Part shown: one piece after another, positions 25,489-33,803 of the stretch
Numbering within the stretch: position 1 is the stretch's first letter
How the letters are laid out: every line of letters starts with the position of its first letter
Assembly: GCF_900130065.1 (NCBI RefSeq)
Contig: NZ_FQXV01000003.1
Coordinates: forward strand, 248,001-312,000
Direction of reading: 5' to 3'
Length of the DNA stretch: 64,000 bases
From: Sporobacter termitidis DSM 10068
Lineage (GTDB): Bacteria > Bacillota > Clostridia > Oscillospirales > Oscillospiraceae
The notes under the pieces: model-generated
What the model saw: the letters and a program-made list of their open reading frames with translations, nothing else
The model's database searches: none
What the model was told of the DNA's origin: nothing
Position numbers and translations under genes: made by a program

Positions 25489-27192
25489 ATGGAAGCCACG
25501 TTTCCAAATAATGTTCTTGTGTTTATTCTGTTCTCGATTGTGAATACGATTCTGTCTCTCAAGGTCCCCCCAAAGCTTCTGGATTACAGAAGGTGGCTTT
25601 ACAAAGCGAAGAAGTGGGAGGCTAACGGAACCGTCTACCAGCGTATCTTTAAGGTGAAGCGCTGGAAAGACGCATTACCTGAATTGAGTGATTTTATTAA
25701 AACCATCTTTCCCAGAAAGCGCATTGCAGCATTTGATAAAAATCATATGCAAAAATACCTTCTCGAATCCTGTCGTGCGGAGCTGACCCATTGGGGTATT
25801 ATTCTCTCATCATTCCTGTTTGGAATTTGGAATGATTTTATCAAAACAGCCTTGATGGTCCTGCTCGCCATTGGTTTAAATCTGCCGTATGTCATCATAC
25901 AGCGTTATAACCGGCCAAGGCTTATCAAGTTTATTGCATATAGCGACGAAAAAAAGGCTAACGAAAATAAAATCGGTGGTATGTCCACAAAAGATGGTAA
26001 TATGAGCAGCATTTTGTTTATTTCAGCAGATGATACCGGTCATGGTCATAAGAGCATAACACAGGCCCTGCGGCAACAAATAGTCAAACTGAATCCAAAC
26101 ATACAGGTTTCCATTGTAGACGGGTTCTCCCTGGGCAAAAAGATAATGCGTGTAATAAGTAAACTCTATAATCCGCTCATCGTCAGCGTCCCTGCATTGT
26201 GGGGCCTGATTTATCGGGCAGGAAATCATTCCGTGAGGCTGATCAACGCTTTTGTATCAAAGAATATAAAGAGCAATCTGATTCGGTGTCTTGAAGAAAT
26301 CCGTCCGGATGTCATCATTCCTGTTCATGGCGTTTATGTGGGCTCTATCCTGAATATTTTGGAAAAAGAAAAAATAAATATACCCGTTATTCCCTTCATC
26401 GCGGACTTTGATAATGTCTCCAGCCTTTGGGCGGACAAACGGGCTGAATATACTCTATGCCCCAGCGCGGAATCTAAGAAGACGATGCTTTCATTGGGGA
26501 TTCCGGAAGATAAATTACAGCTTGTAGATTTTCCAGTCAGAGAAGCTTTCTGTGATCCGTCTCCTGCCGCTCCAAGAGAAGGGCGCATTTTGGCTGAAAA
26601 CGGGGCGGCCATTCTTTTGATCAGCGGAAGTCAGGGGTCCTGGCGCACATTCAAAATGGCCAAGGCCCTTTTAAAAGGCAGTAACTGCCATATATCAGTC
26701 ATAGCGGGAAACAATGTATCCCTGAAAAAATATTTGGAAAAGAAATTATCGCTTTATATTGGCAGCCGCATCCAGGTTTACGGTTTTACAAAAGATATTA
26801 AGAAGCGCATGCTTGAAGCGGATATTCTGATTGTCAGGGCCAGCCCCAATGTGGTAATGGAGGCCGTCACTTTGTGCAAGCCGATCATTGTCGTTGGTGC
26901 ATTAAAGGGCCAGGAAGAAAAAAATCCGGAATATATTGTGAAATACAATTTAGGGACTATCTGCGAGAACATTAAGGAACTTCCCATGGTGGTGTCTGAG
27001 CTGCTTTCACAAAATGGAAAAAAGCTCAAAGACATCTATGATAGCCAAATCAGATTTAGAAACCTCCATGCGGCGCAGGATATCGTTGAGTTTGTTACCC
27101 GCAATGGCCGTAAAACCGCAGGGGGACGTGCTCGGCGTTCTGAATCCGGCGAAGATACGTTCTGTGTTATGGAAAAAAGTAATGCCAATTAG
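25489..27192 (+). CDS. Fusion of CrtO-like acyltransferase and GT28 (MGDG-synthase/UgtP-like) glycosyltransferase
   Basis: A 567-residue two-part protein. Residues about 1-150 resemble glycosyl-4,4'-diaponeurosporenoate acyltransferase (CrtO): YRRWLYKAKKWEANGTVY, FKVKRWKDALPE and ESCRAELTHWG, with membrane segments at both ends. Residues about 165-545 resemble diacylglycerol glucosyltransferases: SILFISADDTGHGHKSI at the N-terminal acceptor-binding lobe and QVYGFTKDIKKRM, then ASPNVVMEAVTLCKPIIV in the nucleotide-sugar lobe. It may both glycosylate and acylate one membrane lipid (inference). The C-terminal ~30 residues are basic and unassigned. It is A/T-richer than most of the window. Confidence 0.8.
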   Translation: MEATFPNNVLVFILFSIVNTILSLKVPPKLLDYRRWLYKAKKWEANGTVYQRIFKVKRWKDALPELSDFIKTIFPRKRIAAFDKNHMQKYLLESCRAELTHWGIILSSFLFGIWNDFIKTALMVLLAIGLNLPYVIIQRYNRPRLIKFIAYSDEKKANENKIGGMSTKDGNMSSILFISADDTGHGHKSITQALRQQIVKLNPNIQVSIVDGFSLGKKIMRVISKLYNPLIVSVPALWGLIYRAGNHSVRLINAFVSKNIKSNLIRCLEEIRPDVIIPVHGVYVGSILNILEKEKINIPVIPFIADFDNVSSLWADKRAEYTLCPSAESKKTMLSLGIPEDKLQLVDFPVREAFCDPSPAAPREGRILAENGAAILLISGSQGSWRTFKMAKALLKGSNCHISVIAGNNVSLKKYLEKKLSLYIGSRIQVYGFTKDIKKRMLEADILIVRASPNVVMEAVTLCKPIIVVGALKGQEEKNPEYIVKYNLGTICENIKELPMVVSELLSQNGKKLKDIYDSQIRFRNLHAAQDIVEFVTRNGRKTAGGRARRSESGEDTFCVMEKSNAN

Positions 27193-27263
27193 GCGCCTGA
27201 CGATATTGAAACAGGCCATGCGAAAGGACTGCCCATCAGGCACATACGCATCGCCAGCCTAAT

Positions 27264-27842
27264 TTATGATGTATAGCTTTTCTCCTTTTGTCTCCGATTT
27301 TCCAACTCGTTTTGTATACTGCCGTCAAATACATTGCGCATTTTCTCCAAAAATTCCGAAGGGTCTTCCTTCATGTCGCTGTTTGCCCAACGAACTATAA
27401 AGGCAACGAAAGCCGTAGCAAAAAACGAGGTGATAAACTCCCATTTATCATATTCCGCTTCTATATCGACTGCACCCTCAATTGCAGAGATAGAAATGCT
27501 CCTTATATATCCATGCAAATATTCCGGAAAAGAATTTTGTCCGCTGGTGTTGAGCGCATTTCTGTAGAAGGTTTTGTTTTGCTGCATATAACAGCATAGA
27601 TCCCTTAGTCCGTCCGTCCAAGACGCAAATACATCATCGGTCGTGATGATGCGGGCTGTTTCGGTATAGTAAATCCAATTCATAAGATCATATTTGTCCT
27701 TGAAATGGTAATAGAAGGACTGCCTTGCCAAACCGCAGCCCCGAACGATGTCGGCCACATTGATTTTACTGAAATCTTTTTCTGCCATCAGCTTTTTCAA
27801 AGAATTTGCAAGCGTCATTTTAGTTACATTCGCATCAGGCAT
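27264..27842 (-). CDS. TetR/AcrR family regulator
   Basis: A 192-residue regulator. The helix-turn-helix is KINVADIVRGCGLARQSFYYHF followed by KDKYDLMNWIYY, a pattern typical of the DhaS-like branch of TetR. It is convergent with the glycolipid gene. Start ATG after AAAGGAGGCCTGTA. The inverted repeat at 27898-27932 upstream may be its operator. Confidence 0.85.
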   Translation of the reverse strand: MPDANVTKMTLANSLKKLMAEKDFSKINVADIVRGCGLARQSFYYHFKDKYDLMNWIYYTETARIITTDDVFASWTDGLRDLCCYMQQNKTFYRNALNTSGQNSFPEYLHGYIRSISISAIEGAVDIEAEYDKWEFITSFFATAFVAFIVRWANSDMKEDPSEFLEKMRNVFDGSIQNELENRRQKEKSYTS

Positions 27843-27897
27843 TACAGGCCTCCTTTGGCTTAATTCCGCTGACTAACCCATTTCCAATTAAACAGAC

Positions 27898-27941
27898 ATG
27901 CTCGCGGTTAATATAACATTAGCCGCGAGCATATTATACCA
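27898..27941 (-). promoter_or_regulatory. Inverted repeat and -10 element upstream of tetR
   Basis: ATGCTCGCGG and CCGCGAGCAT are 10-bp arms around an A/T-rich centre. On the minus strand a consensus TATAAT lies immediately upstream of the repeat, so a bound protein would sit at the transcription start of the TetR gene. No good -35 was seen. Confidence 0.5.
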
Positions 27942-28254
27942 TATTCTTAGCCGGCTTTATGAGTAATAATACTCAATCGGTTTTGGCACACTGGCACATA
28001 TATTGTAAAGGTATTGGAATTGCAGTCCGTAAACGGTTAAATGTCAGATTGGTGTCTTAGCGGTTTGCCGATACTTTTTGCAACTTACGACAATCTAATA
28101 TTTTACTTCTTGGGGCAGTATTACTGTTTATAGCACGGGTTTACTAAGGGCTTTCTTTCTTCTTGATTCCTGTTATACTTAAGTAGACGTGTAAAGGCCC
28201 ATTGACTTGCCCCCGATATTGCTAATATCGTTACAATATTCATGGGTGATATGT
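27942..28254. other. A/T-rich non-coding region upstream of the DctP-like gene
   Basis: No gene or clear RNA element is visible. TTATACT near 28172-28178 is a possible -10 element for the DctP-like gene, but no good -35 is seen. Confidence 0.3.
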
Positions 28255-29418
28255 ATGCAAACAACCAGAGTTCTTCTACTTTTACTTGCTATGACGCTTG
28301 GTCTTTTGACCTTATCGGGCTGCAACTCCATCAGTCCCGGACCGTCTGGCGGCTCAGCCTCCGACGCAGGCGACGTTAAATCAACCGGCACGCAGCCTTC
28401 CTCAGACGGCAGGGTTTACACACTGACCGTCCAGAATCATGATCCTGCCACCAGCATCTGCGGACAGTATGTCGAAGCGTGGGGAAAGGTGGTCGAGGAT
28501 GCTTCCGGCGGACGCATCAAGTTCCTCTACTTCCACGGCGGTTCCCTCGTCAACGCGGATGGCGCCGTTAACGCCGTTTTAAGCGACACGGCTGATATCT
28601 GCTGGAGCGCCGCGTCTATATATTCCGGCCAATTCCCGATCTCCGAGTTCATTCAGCTTCCGCTGTCCGGCATCACCTGCGCACGTATGGGCTGCGATGT
28701 GATGCAGGATATGTTCAGGGAAATTCCGGCCTTCCAGGCTGAATACAGCAGCTTTAAGATCATCATGCTCGGGAGCTGTACATACGCCCCTATCAGTACA
28801 ACCGATAAGAAGCTGGAAACCGTCGGCGATATCCAAGGTCTGCGCATCCGCGCCCCCGGTTCAACCTGTGCCCTGTGGTGCAGCTCCGTCGGGATGAGCC
28901 CTTTGACGGTTGCCACTCCCGACACGAATGATATGCTGGAAAAAGGCGTCATTGAAGGCTGCCTGAACGACTGGCATAATATATCGGCCGGCAAGCTTTA
29001 CAAAAATTTTAATTATATCATGGATTTTCCAACGCCCGGCTCTCCGATCTTCATGCTGATGAACAAGAAAAAGTACGCGTCCCTGCCGGCCGATCTGCAA
29101 GCCGTCATCGACCGGTATTCGGGCGGATACGCCTCGACGATGGCCGGTATCTATTGGGATTCAACCCGCGCGTGGATCTATGATCACGCCAAAGAGTACG
29201 GTATTGAAATTTACCAGCCGTCCAATGCGCTGTACACATATTTCACCAGCAGCGCAGTCCGGGAGAAGGTTCATACGCAGTATGTCGAATACCTGAACGG
29301 CTTCGGTCTTGACGGGAAAGCTATTTACGACAAATGCATGGAAATCGTTTCCCGGTATTCCTCCAAGTATGCTGATCCCTGGGACAAGAGCGTCAGCATT
29401 GACGATTTCAAGGGCTGA
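28255..29418 (+). CDS. DctP-type (TRAP) solute-binding lipoprotein
   Basis: A 387-residue extracytoplasmic receptor of the DctP family, which in TRAP transporters binds organic acids. It has a lipoprotein signal (LTLSGC, Cys23) and typical elements such as LETVGDIQGLRIRAPGS, NDMLEKGVIEGCLNDW and IMLMNKKKYASLPADLQAVI. Start at ATG 28255 after GGGTGAT; the frame is open upstream but the signal peptide begins here. No DctQ or DctM permease is nearby; the next genes encode a sensor kinase and response regulator. It may act as a periplasmic sensor for them, or serve a permease elsewhere. Confidence 0.82.
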   Translation: MQTTRVLLLLLAMTLGLLTLSGCNSISPGPSGGSASDAGDVKSTGTQPSSDGRVYTLTVQNHDPATSICGQYVEAWGKVVEDASGGRIKFLYFHGGSLVNADGAVNAVLSDTADICWSAASIYSGQFPISEFIQLPLSGITCARMGCDVMQDMFREIPAFQAEYSSFKIIMLGSCTYAPISTTDKKLETVGDIQGLRIRAPGSTCALWCSSVGMSPLTVATPDTNDMLEKGVIEGCLNDWHNISAGKLYKNFNYIMDFPTPGSPIFMLMNKKKYASLPADLQAVIDRYSGGYASTMAGIYWDSTRAWIYDHAKEYGIEIYQPSNALYTYFTSSAVREKVHTQYVEYLNGFGLDGKAIYDKCMEIVSRYSSKYADPWDKSVSIDDFKG

Positions 29419-29485
29419 GATAATCAAGTCCGCCTGACTTGACCTTCGGACCTGATGCAACGCCCGGTAAATCGCGCGTATAAAA

Positions 29486-29526
29486 TCGCAGGCTGCGCCA
29501 AAATCGCGCAGCCTGCTCTTATTTTG
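29486..29526. terminator. Terminator between DctP-like gene and response regulator
   Basis: GCAGGCTGCGC and GCGCAGCCTGC form an 11-bp stem followed by TCTTATTTTG, between convergent genes. Confidence 0.8.
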
Positions 29527-29548
29527 AACTTCGAAATGCAATGAAGCC

Positions 29549-30208
29549 TTATTTCAGAATTTTTGATAAATAGACGGCGAGCGTTGCCCGGTCACGGACG
29601 TCAGTTTTATCATAGATCTTTGATACATAGTTTTTGACTGTACCTTTCGTAAGAAATAGCCGCTCGGCTATTTCACAATTTGTAGCGCCTGCTGCCAGCA
29701 GACGGCATATATCAAGTTCACGTCCTGTCATTTCCTGGAGAAAAATTCTGCTGGCTTCGGAGCGCGCCTCAGGCGGCTGAACCTTCCCCATATAGGCCGC
29801 CAATGCGGACATCACCTTGTTATCCAGCGTACTCTGCCCTTCCAGCACGCTCCGCACGGCGTTTACCAGAGCCTCACGGCCGGCGTCCTTCAGGATATAC
29901 CCGTCTGCGCCGTTTTGAATCGCGGAGATGATATTTTTCTCATCATAGAAGGTTGTCAGCACTAAAACCTTAATATGACTGTACCGCGCCCGCAGTTCCC
30001 GAATGAGCTCAAGCCCGTCCATGCCGACCATTCTGAGATCAACCAATGCAATATCGGCATTGCGGTTTTCAAGAATCGTCAGCGCTGCGGCGCCATTCGT
30101 CGCCGTTCCCACGACTTGAAAGTCATCTTCCATAAAAAAGATGAGCTCGAGACTCTCCAGCAGAAGCGGCTCGTCGTCTACCAGAATAAGCTTCGCAGTC
30201 TCTTTCAC
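29549..30208 (-). CDS. NarL/LuxR-type response regulator
   Basis: A 219-residue regulator: receiver domain with LILVDDEP, phosphoacceptor Asp57 in IALVDLRM, Thr/Lys switch residues in LVLTTFYD and YILKDAG; C-terminal LuxR-type helix-turn-helix MTGRELDICRLLAAGATNCE and TKGTVKNYVSKIYDK. I chose the GTG at 30208 because GAGGAGG lies nine bases upstream and it starts two bases after the kinase stop; an earlier ATG at 30226 overlaps the kinase. An 18-bp palindrome before the kinase gene and the sugar operon is its likely target. Confidence 0.9.
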   Translation of the reverse strand: MKETAKLILVDDEPLLLESLELIFFMEDDFQVVGTATNGAAALTILENRNADIALVDLRMVGMDGLELIRELRARYSHIKVLVLTTFYDEKNIISAIQNGADGYILKDAGREALVNAVRSVLEGQSTLDNKVMSALAAYMGKVQPPEARSEASRIFLQEMTGRELDICRLLAAGATNCEIAERLFLTKGTVKNYVSKIYDKTDVRDRATLAVYLSKILK

Positions 30209-30209
30209 G

Positions 30210-31487
30210 TTAATAAGCCTCCTCAATCGGAAGCCAGATTGTCACGGTAACCCCCGGCCCGCTTTTAAAAGTCATATGGCCGCCGTTGGCTTTCAGGTAC
30301 GCGTCGATTTTCTTTAGCCCGAAGCCCTTGTTTTCTCCCGACTCGGGCGGCGGCTTTCCGTTGCCGTTATCGGCTGTCACCATTTCAATATAATCGCTGA
30401 CGATACTGATGTTCAAAGTCACATCGCCCGCTTTCCCATGCTTGACGCTGTTTGTCAGGCACTCCTGCGCGGCACCATACAGGAAACGAGCCTGTTCCGC
30501 GTTGATGCTCATGCCAAGGATATCTCTGGGCATATCGCCAAAATTATTGTGAATACGCACATTGGCGTCCATTTCGAATTGCCGGAGACAAATGGTCAGC
30601 GTTTTCACAAGATCCCCCAGAGATACCGAGGTGTCCCGGCTATCCACAAGCCGGACGCTGTCCCTGATCACCTGGAGGCTCTCCCGCATACGCTCCCCGG
30701 CTACCGCCACCTTGGCGTCAGCCATTTCTGTGCTGACGCTACGGATGGCCTCCGCCGCCTCAATGGCCATGATCGCCGCGGTGATCGTGTGCCCGACACT
30801 GTTATGTATATCGCGGCTTATTTTCTCCCGCTCTTCATAACGGGTGACCTTTTCGGTCATGGAATTTCGCAGCTCCAACAGCTCCTTTTCCTGAGTCACG
30901 CGGTGGATATTGAGCATGAGGTCGGATGTTCTGGTGCTGAGTATCCAAAATACGACCGCAAAACACAGGTAAATAAAGATTCTGGGCAGCGCGGCAAACT
31001 GAATAATATTTCTGATTCCTTTGAACGGTTCAAGGATCTGCGCAAACATAATGAAATTGCTGAGGATATGAGAAAAAAAGATATTGACTACCGATTCCGC
31101 GCAAACCACGGTCATAAGGCGCTTGTTATAATACAGTGCCGCCACCACCGTCGGGAAAATCAGGATCAGCATCAATTGAAAAGTAAAAGCCGCATAACAC
31201 AGTCCCGAAGCAATGACCGAGCAGGTCAGCACGGCGTATTTGACCCACGGCTCCTTTATGCCAAGCACATCAACAATTAGCGTCGGCAGAAGAAGCGGGG
31301 CAAGAATCAGAGCCAGCATCCGTCCGAGTGTAAAGCCCGGCACGTACATCACATAGTATTTGCACAAAATACCGATCAGTATCATGATATAAAGCTCAAT
31401 GCGAGATACTCTGGACGCAAGGAGATTGACCGCCGCTTCGTTTTTTTTCAGCAGCTCTCTGTAAGCTTCCAAAATATAACACCACAC
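30210..31487 (-). CDS. Sensor histidine kinase, NarL-type partner
   Basis: A 425-residue kinase with about six membrane segments in residues 30-185 and no large extracytoplasmic domain. The dimerisation domain is of the HisKA_3 type: REKISRDIHNSVGHTITAAI, phospho-acceptor His228. The ATPase domain has ECLTNSVKHGKAG (N box), TADNGNGKP (G1) and GFGLKKIDAYLKANGG (G2). The short loops suggest it senses within the membrane or through a partner such as the DctP-like lipoprotein next door. The GTG at 31487 is the first start in frame; a TTG at about 31472 is also possible. Confidence 0.87.
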   Translation of the reverse strand: MWCYILEAYRELLKKNEAAVNLLASRVSRIELYIMILIGILCKYYVMYVPGFTLGRMLALILAPLLLPTLIVDVLGIKEPWVKYAVLTCSVIASGLCYAAFTFQLMLILIFPTVVAALYYNKRLMTVVCAESVVNIFFSHILSNFIMFAQILEPFKGIRNIIQFAALPRIFIYLCFAVVFWILSTRTSDLMLNIHRVTQEKELLELRNSMTEKVTRYEEREKISRDIHNSVGHTITAAIMAIEAAEAIRSVSTEMADAKVAVAGERMRESLQVIRDSVRLVDSRDTSVSLGDLVKTLTICLRQFEMDANVRIHNNFGDMPRDILGMSINAEQARFLYGAAQECLTNSVKHGKAGDVTLNISIVSDYIEMVTADNGNGKPPPESGENKGFGLKKIDAYLKANGGHMTFKSGPGVTVTIWLPIEEAY

Positions 31488-31563
31488 AGTCTCAAATATA
31501 ATATTGAGTCAAGGCTTCCCGCTGAAGACTTAGTCTGGGTGTCAACGCTGATTGATGATTATT

Positions 31564-31608
31564 ATTGTATCTTCCTTGTCTCCCATGTTCAAGTGATTTC
31601 AGTCACAA
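31564..31608 (-). promoter_or_regulatory. 18-bp palindromic site and -10 in front of the kinase gene
   Basis: AAGTGATTTCAGTCACAA (31591-31608). Read on the minus strand it is followed 21 bp later by TACAAT (31569-31564), a good -10. The reverse complement matches the site at 32385-32402 in 14 of 18 positions, all in the outer arms. Confidence 0.65.
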
Positions 31609-31836
31609 AAATGTTTGCCGGTGCGTTCGGTGCTGCGCACGTTTTTTTCTGTTTTTTGCCGCTCCGAGACACTTATTCCAAATCATTCAGCACTTGACGC
31701 TATGATAATATTATGTTATCATGCAATAAGTATCATTAATCATTTTATCAAATATGACGGCAATCCTTACAGGTACAAAACCGTCTATAACACTGCAGCA
31801 TCATAGATTTGGGATGACGAAAAGGATGCGATTTTT
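31609..31836. other. A/T-rich non-coding stretch
   Basis: Between the kinase promoter site and the small hypothetical gene. No gene or convincing RNA structure was seen. Confidence 0.3.
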
Positions 31837-32160
31837 ATGTGTCAAGCTGACCCCGGGCTTCGGGATAACCCGAATCTTCAAACATTCAATATTATGTGTT
31901 TATGTAAGAAGGCTGATCCTTTTCATTACGATAAAAGCGCAGATCGGACCGCGTTGCACAATTGGTTTACCCGAAATCTATTAACAGTGGAGAAGTACGA
32001 GAAAAAGGCAAAAACAGACGATCTGATTTTTTATTCTCTGATAATCACGGCACATTTTGAACCAAGTATACCATATATTAAAAAGGGTCTTATTTCATTG
32101 TTCGACTGCCTGGGCTACAATAAAGAAGTCATAACTTTTAATAAAGAAGATATACTTTAA
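31837..32160 (+). CDS. Hypothetical small protein
   Basis: A 107-residue open frame with no recognised domain. AAGGATG lies 10 bases before the ATG and a strong terminator follows 32 bp after the stop, which supports a real gene. The sequence has three early cysteines (MCQ, CLCKK) and an amphipathic C-terminal half. The region is A/T-rich. It could equally be the remnant of a larger gene. Confidence 0.4.
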   Translation: MCQADPGLRDNPNLQTFNIMCLCKKADPFHYDKSADRTALHNWFTRNLLTVEKYEKKAKTDDLIFYSLIITAHFEPSIPYIKKGLISLFDCLGYNKEVITFNKEDIL

Positions 32161-32192
32161 AAACCGGCAGGTGCATAAACCGTTTCGGAGGA

Positions 32193-32241
32193 TTAAAAAT
32201 ACCGCGGATTACCCTTTCAGGGCGATTCGCGGTATTTTTAA
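32193..32241. terminator. Strong hairpin terminator
   Basis: TTAAAAATACCGCG and CGCGGTATTTTTAA make a perfect 14-bp stem with A and T tracts at the base. Confidence 0.8.
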
Positions 32242-32384
32242 TGTTATGGGAAGGCTTTGGAGTTCTGTTTGCCCTTCTTTACATGTCCCCAGATTGATTA
32301 TCGACGCTTCATCGTCAGGCGCACATGAAATGATCATATTCCACAAAAACGCCGACAAAAGATTGTAACCGCAGTCCTGTTAAG

Positions 32385-32445
32385 TTGTGACTACGGTCAC
32401 TTCCCATTGCTGTGGAACCCCCGTTATAATTCTTCTCGGTATAAT
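32385..32445 (+). promoter_or_regulatory. 18-bp palindromic site and promoter of the sugar ABC operon
   Basis: TTGTGACTACGGTCACTT (32385-32402) is followed 22 bp later by consensus TATAAT (32425-32430); a second TATAAT lies at 32440-32445. The -35 position for the first -10 has only TTCCCA-like sequence, so transcription would need an activator bound at about -43. The matching site in front of the sensor kinase gene points to the NarL-type regulator. Confidence 0.68.
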
Positions 32446-32479
32446 TAATATACCGGAATCTATCTAAGGGGGATAATTT

Positions 32480-33655
32480 GTGAAAAAGGTATATTCAATC
32501 ATCGCATTGGTACTCGTGCTCGCATGTATCACCTCTCTTGCCGCTTGCGGAGGGACTTCCGGACCGGCAGCATTGACGAGTGGCGGGGCTTCCGCATCAG
32601 CATCATCGGACGGAGGGGCTTCCGCAGGGACGAAAGCATATCACATTGGTGTAAACGTCTGGGGCACCGCGCCGGTTCTTGCAGCTTATGGGGATGAGGA
32701 GGAATACGCCATCAAGGCAATCGGCATGACGGATGACCGCGCGAGCGACGACAACAATGCCGATAAAGAGCTGCAGAATATTCAAAACTTCATCTCGGCC
32801 GGCGTGGACGGTCTGTGCATCCAGGGTGCGGGAGCGACGACGGTTCCGCAGATGGGTACTGAAGCCAAAAACGCGAAGGTTCCCTTTGTGCTGAGTATCT
32901 TCACGGGTACGGAGGATGTCCGCGCAGAGCTCGTCAAATCGAACGAGTATTACATGGGTGCCGTCGCATCCGACCTTCAGGCGGACGGACGCATTCTCGC
33001 CGAAAAAGCGCTTGCCGACGGCTGCAAGACTGCGTGCATCATCGGCGGCAACATCGGCGACCTCAATATGGACAACCGCTCAAAGGGCTTTACAGATGGA
33101 TTTAAGGCAGGCGGCGGCACAATCCTCGCGGAGGAGCGCTGCACCGACAATAGCGGGGCGTTGGCGAAGGCTTCGAGTATGCTCTCCGCAAACAAGGAGG
33201 TCAATTGCATCTATATTATGGTCGGCGACTATGTCGAGGGTACCTTAACCGCGCTTGACACGCTCGGCATCGAGGGCGTAAAGTGCTACCTCTCCGCCGT
33301 AAACGGGGGGAGCGCGAAGTATATCGCGGACGGACAGATCGTTGCGGGAAGCGGCGGCACCACGCTCAGCTGCACCGTTGCTCCGACGCTTCTGATGAAT
33401 GCGCTTGACGGCCACCCCATCAAAGACACAAACGGCCAGGCGCCTTTCTTCCAGATACCCACATCGCTCGTCACAAAGGACAATGTGGACGCGTATGTCA
33501 AGGTATTCTGCGCAGAGGGGGCCCATCCCGTGTCGGCTGACGTACTGAAATCTCTTTGCTACCGTTATAACCCGCAAGTAACATATCAGACGTACGTCGA
33601 TACGATCAAGAACGATCTTACCGTCGACGCCATCATCAAAGCGAGCGGGAAATAA
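32480..33655 (+). CDS. Sugar ABC transporter substrate-binding lipoprotein
   Basis: A 391-residue periplasmic-binding protein of the ribose/LacI-like class (Peripla_BP_4). It has a lipoprotein signal (SLAAC, Cys23), then a low-complexity Ser/Ala/Gly linker (about 30-50). IQNFISAGVDGLCIQGAGA, DGRILAEKALADGC, and NRSKGFTDGFKAGGG are family features. It uses a GTG start after GGGGGATAATTT. It leads an operon with two permeases and a double ATPase. The sugar or other ligand is not predictable. Confidence 0.88.
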   Translation: MKKVYSIIALVLVLACITSLAACGGTSGPAALTSGGASASASSDGGASAGTKAYHIGVNVWGTAPVLAAYGDEEEYAIKAIGMTDDRASDDNNADKELQNIQNFISAGVDGLCIQGAGATTVPQMGTEAKNAKVPFVLSIFTGTEDVRAELVKSNEYYMGAVASDLQADGRILAEKALADGCKTACIIGGNIGDLNMDNRSKGFTDGFKAGGGTILAEERCTDNSGALAKASSMLSANKEVNCIYIMVGDYVEGTLTALDTLGIEGVKCYLSAVNGGSAKYIADGQIVAGSGGTTLSCTVAPTLLMNALDGHPIKDTNGQAPFFQIPTSLVTKDNVDAYVKVFCAEGAHPVSADVLKSLCYRYNPQVTYQTYVDTIKNDLTVDAIIKASGK

Positions 33656-33666
33656 GAACTGCTTGT

Positions 33667-33703
33667 GCCGGGCAAGGCCTGCTTGCAGCAAGCTTTGCCC
33701 GGC
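33667..33703 (+). terminator. Intra-operon hairpin after the receptor gene
   Basis: GCCGGGCAA with TTGCCCGGC forms a stable stem just after the receptor stop. It has no T tract, and may set a higher level of receptor than permease by protecting the upstream transcript or partly stopping transcription. Confidence 0.5.
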
Positions 33704-33803
33704 CCTCTTAGGATGCTATATTAAGCAGTCTCCAGCGACTCTGCCGCCGCTACCATCGGTCCGGGGTTATCGGAGGCTGTCAGAAAACTGATGAGGTGAC
33801 CTT

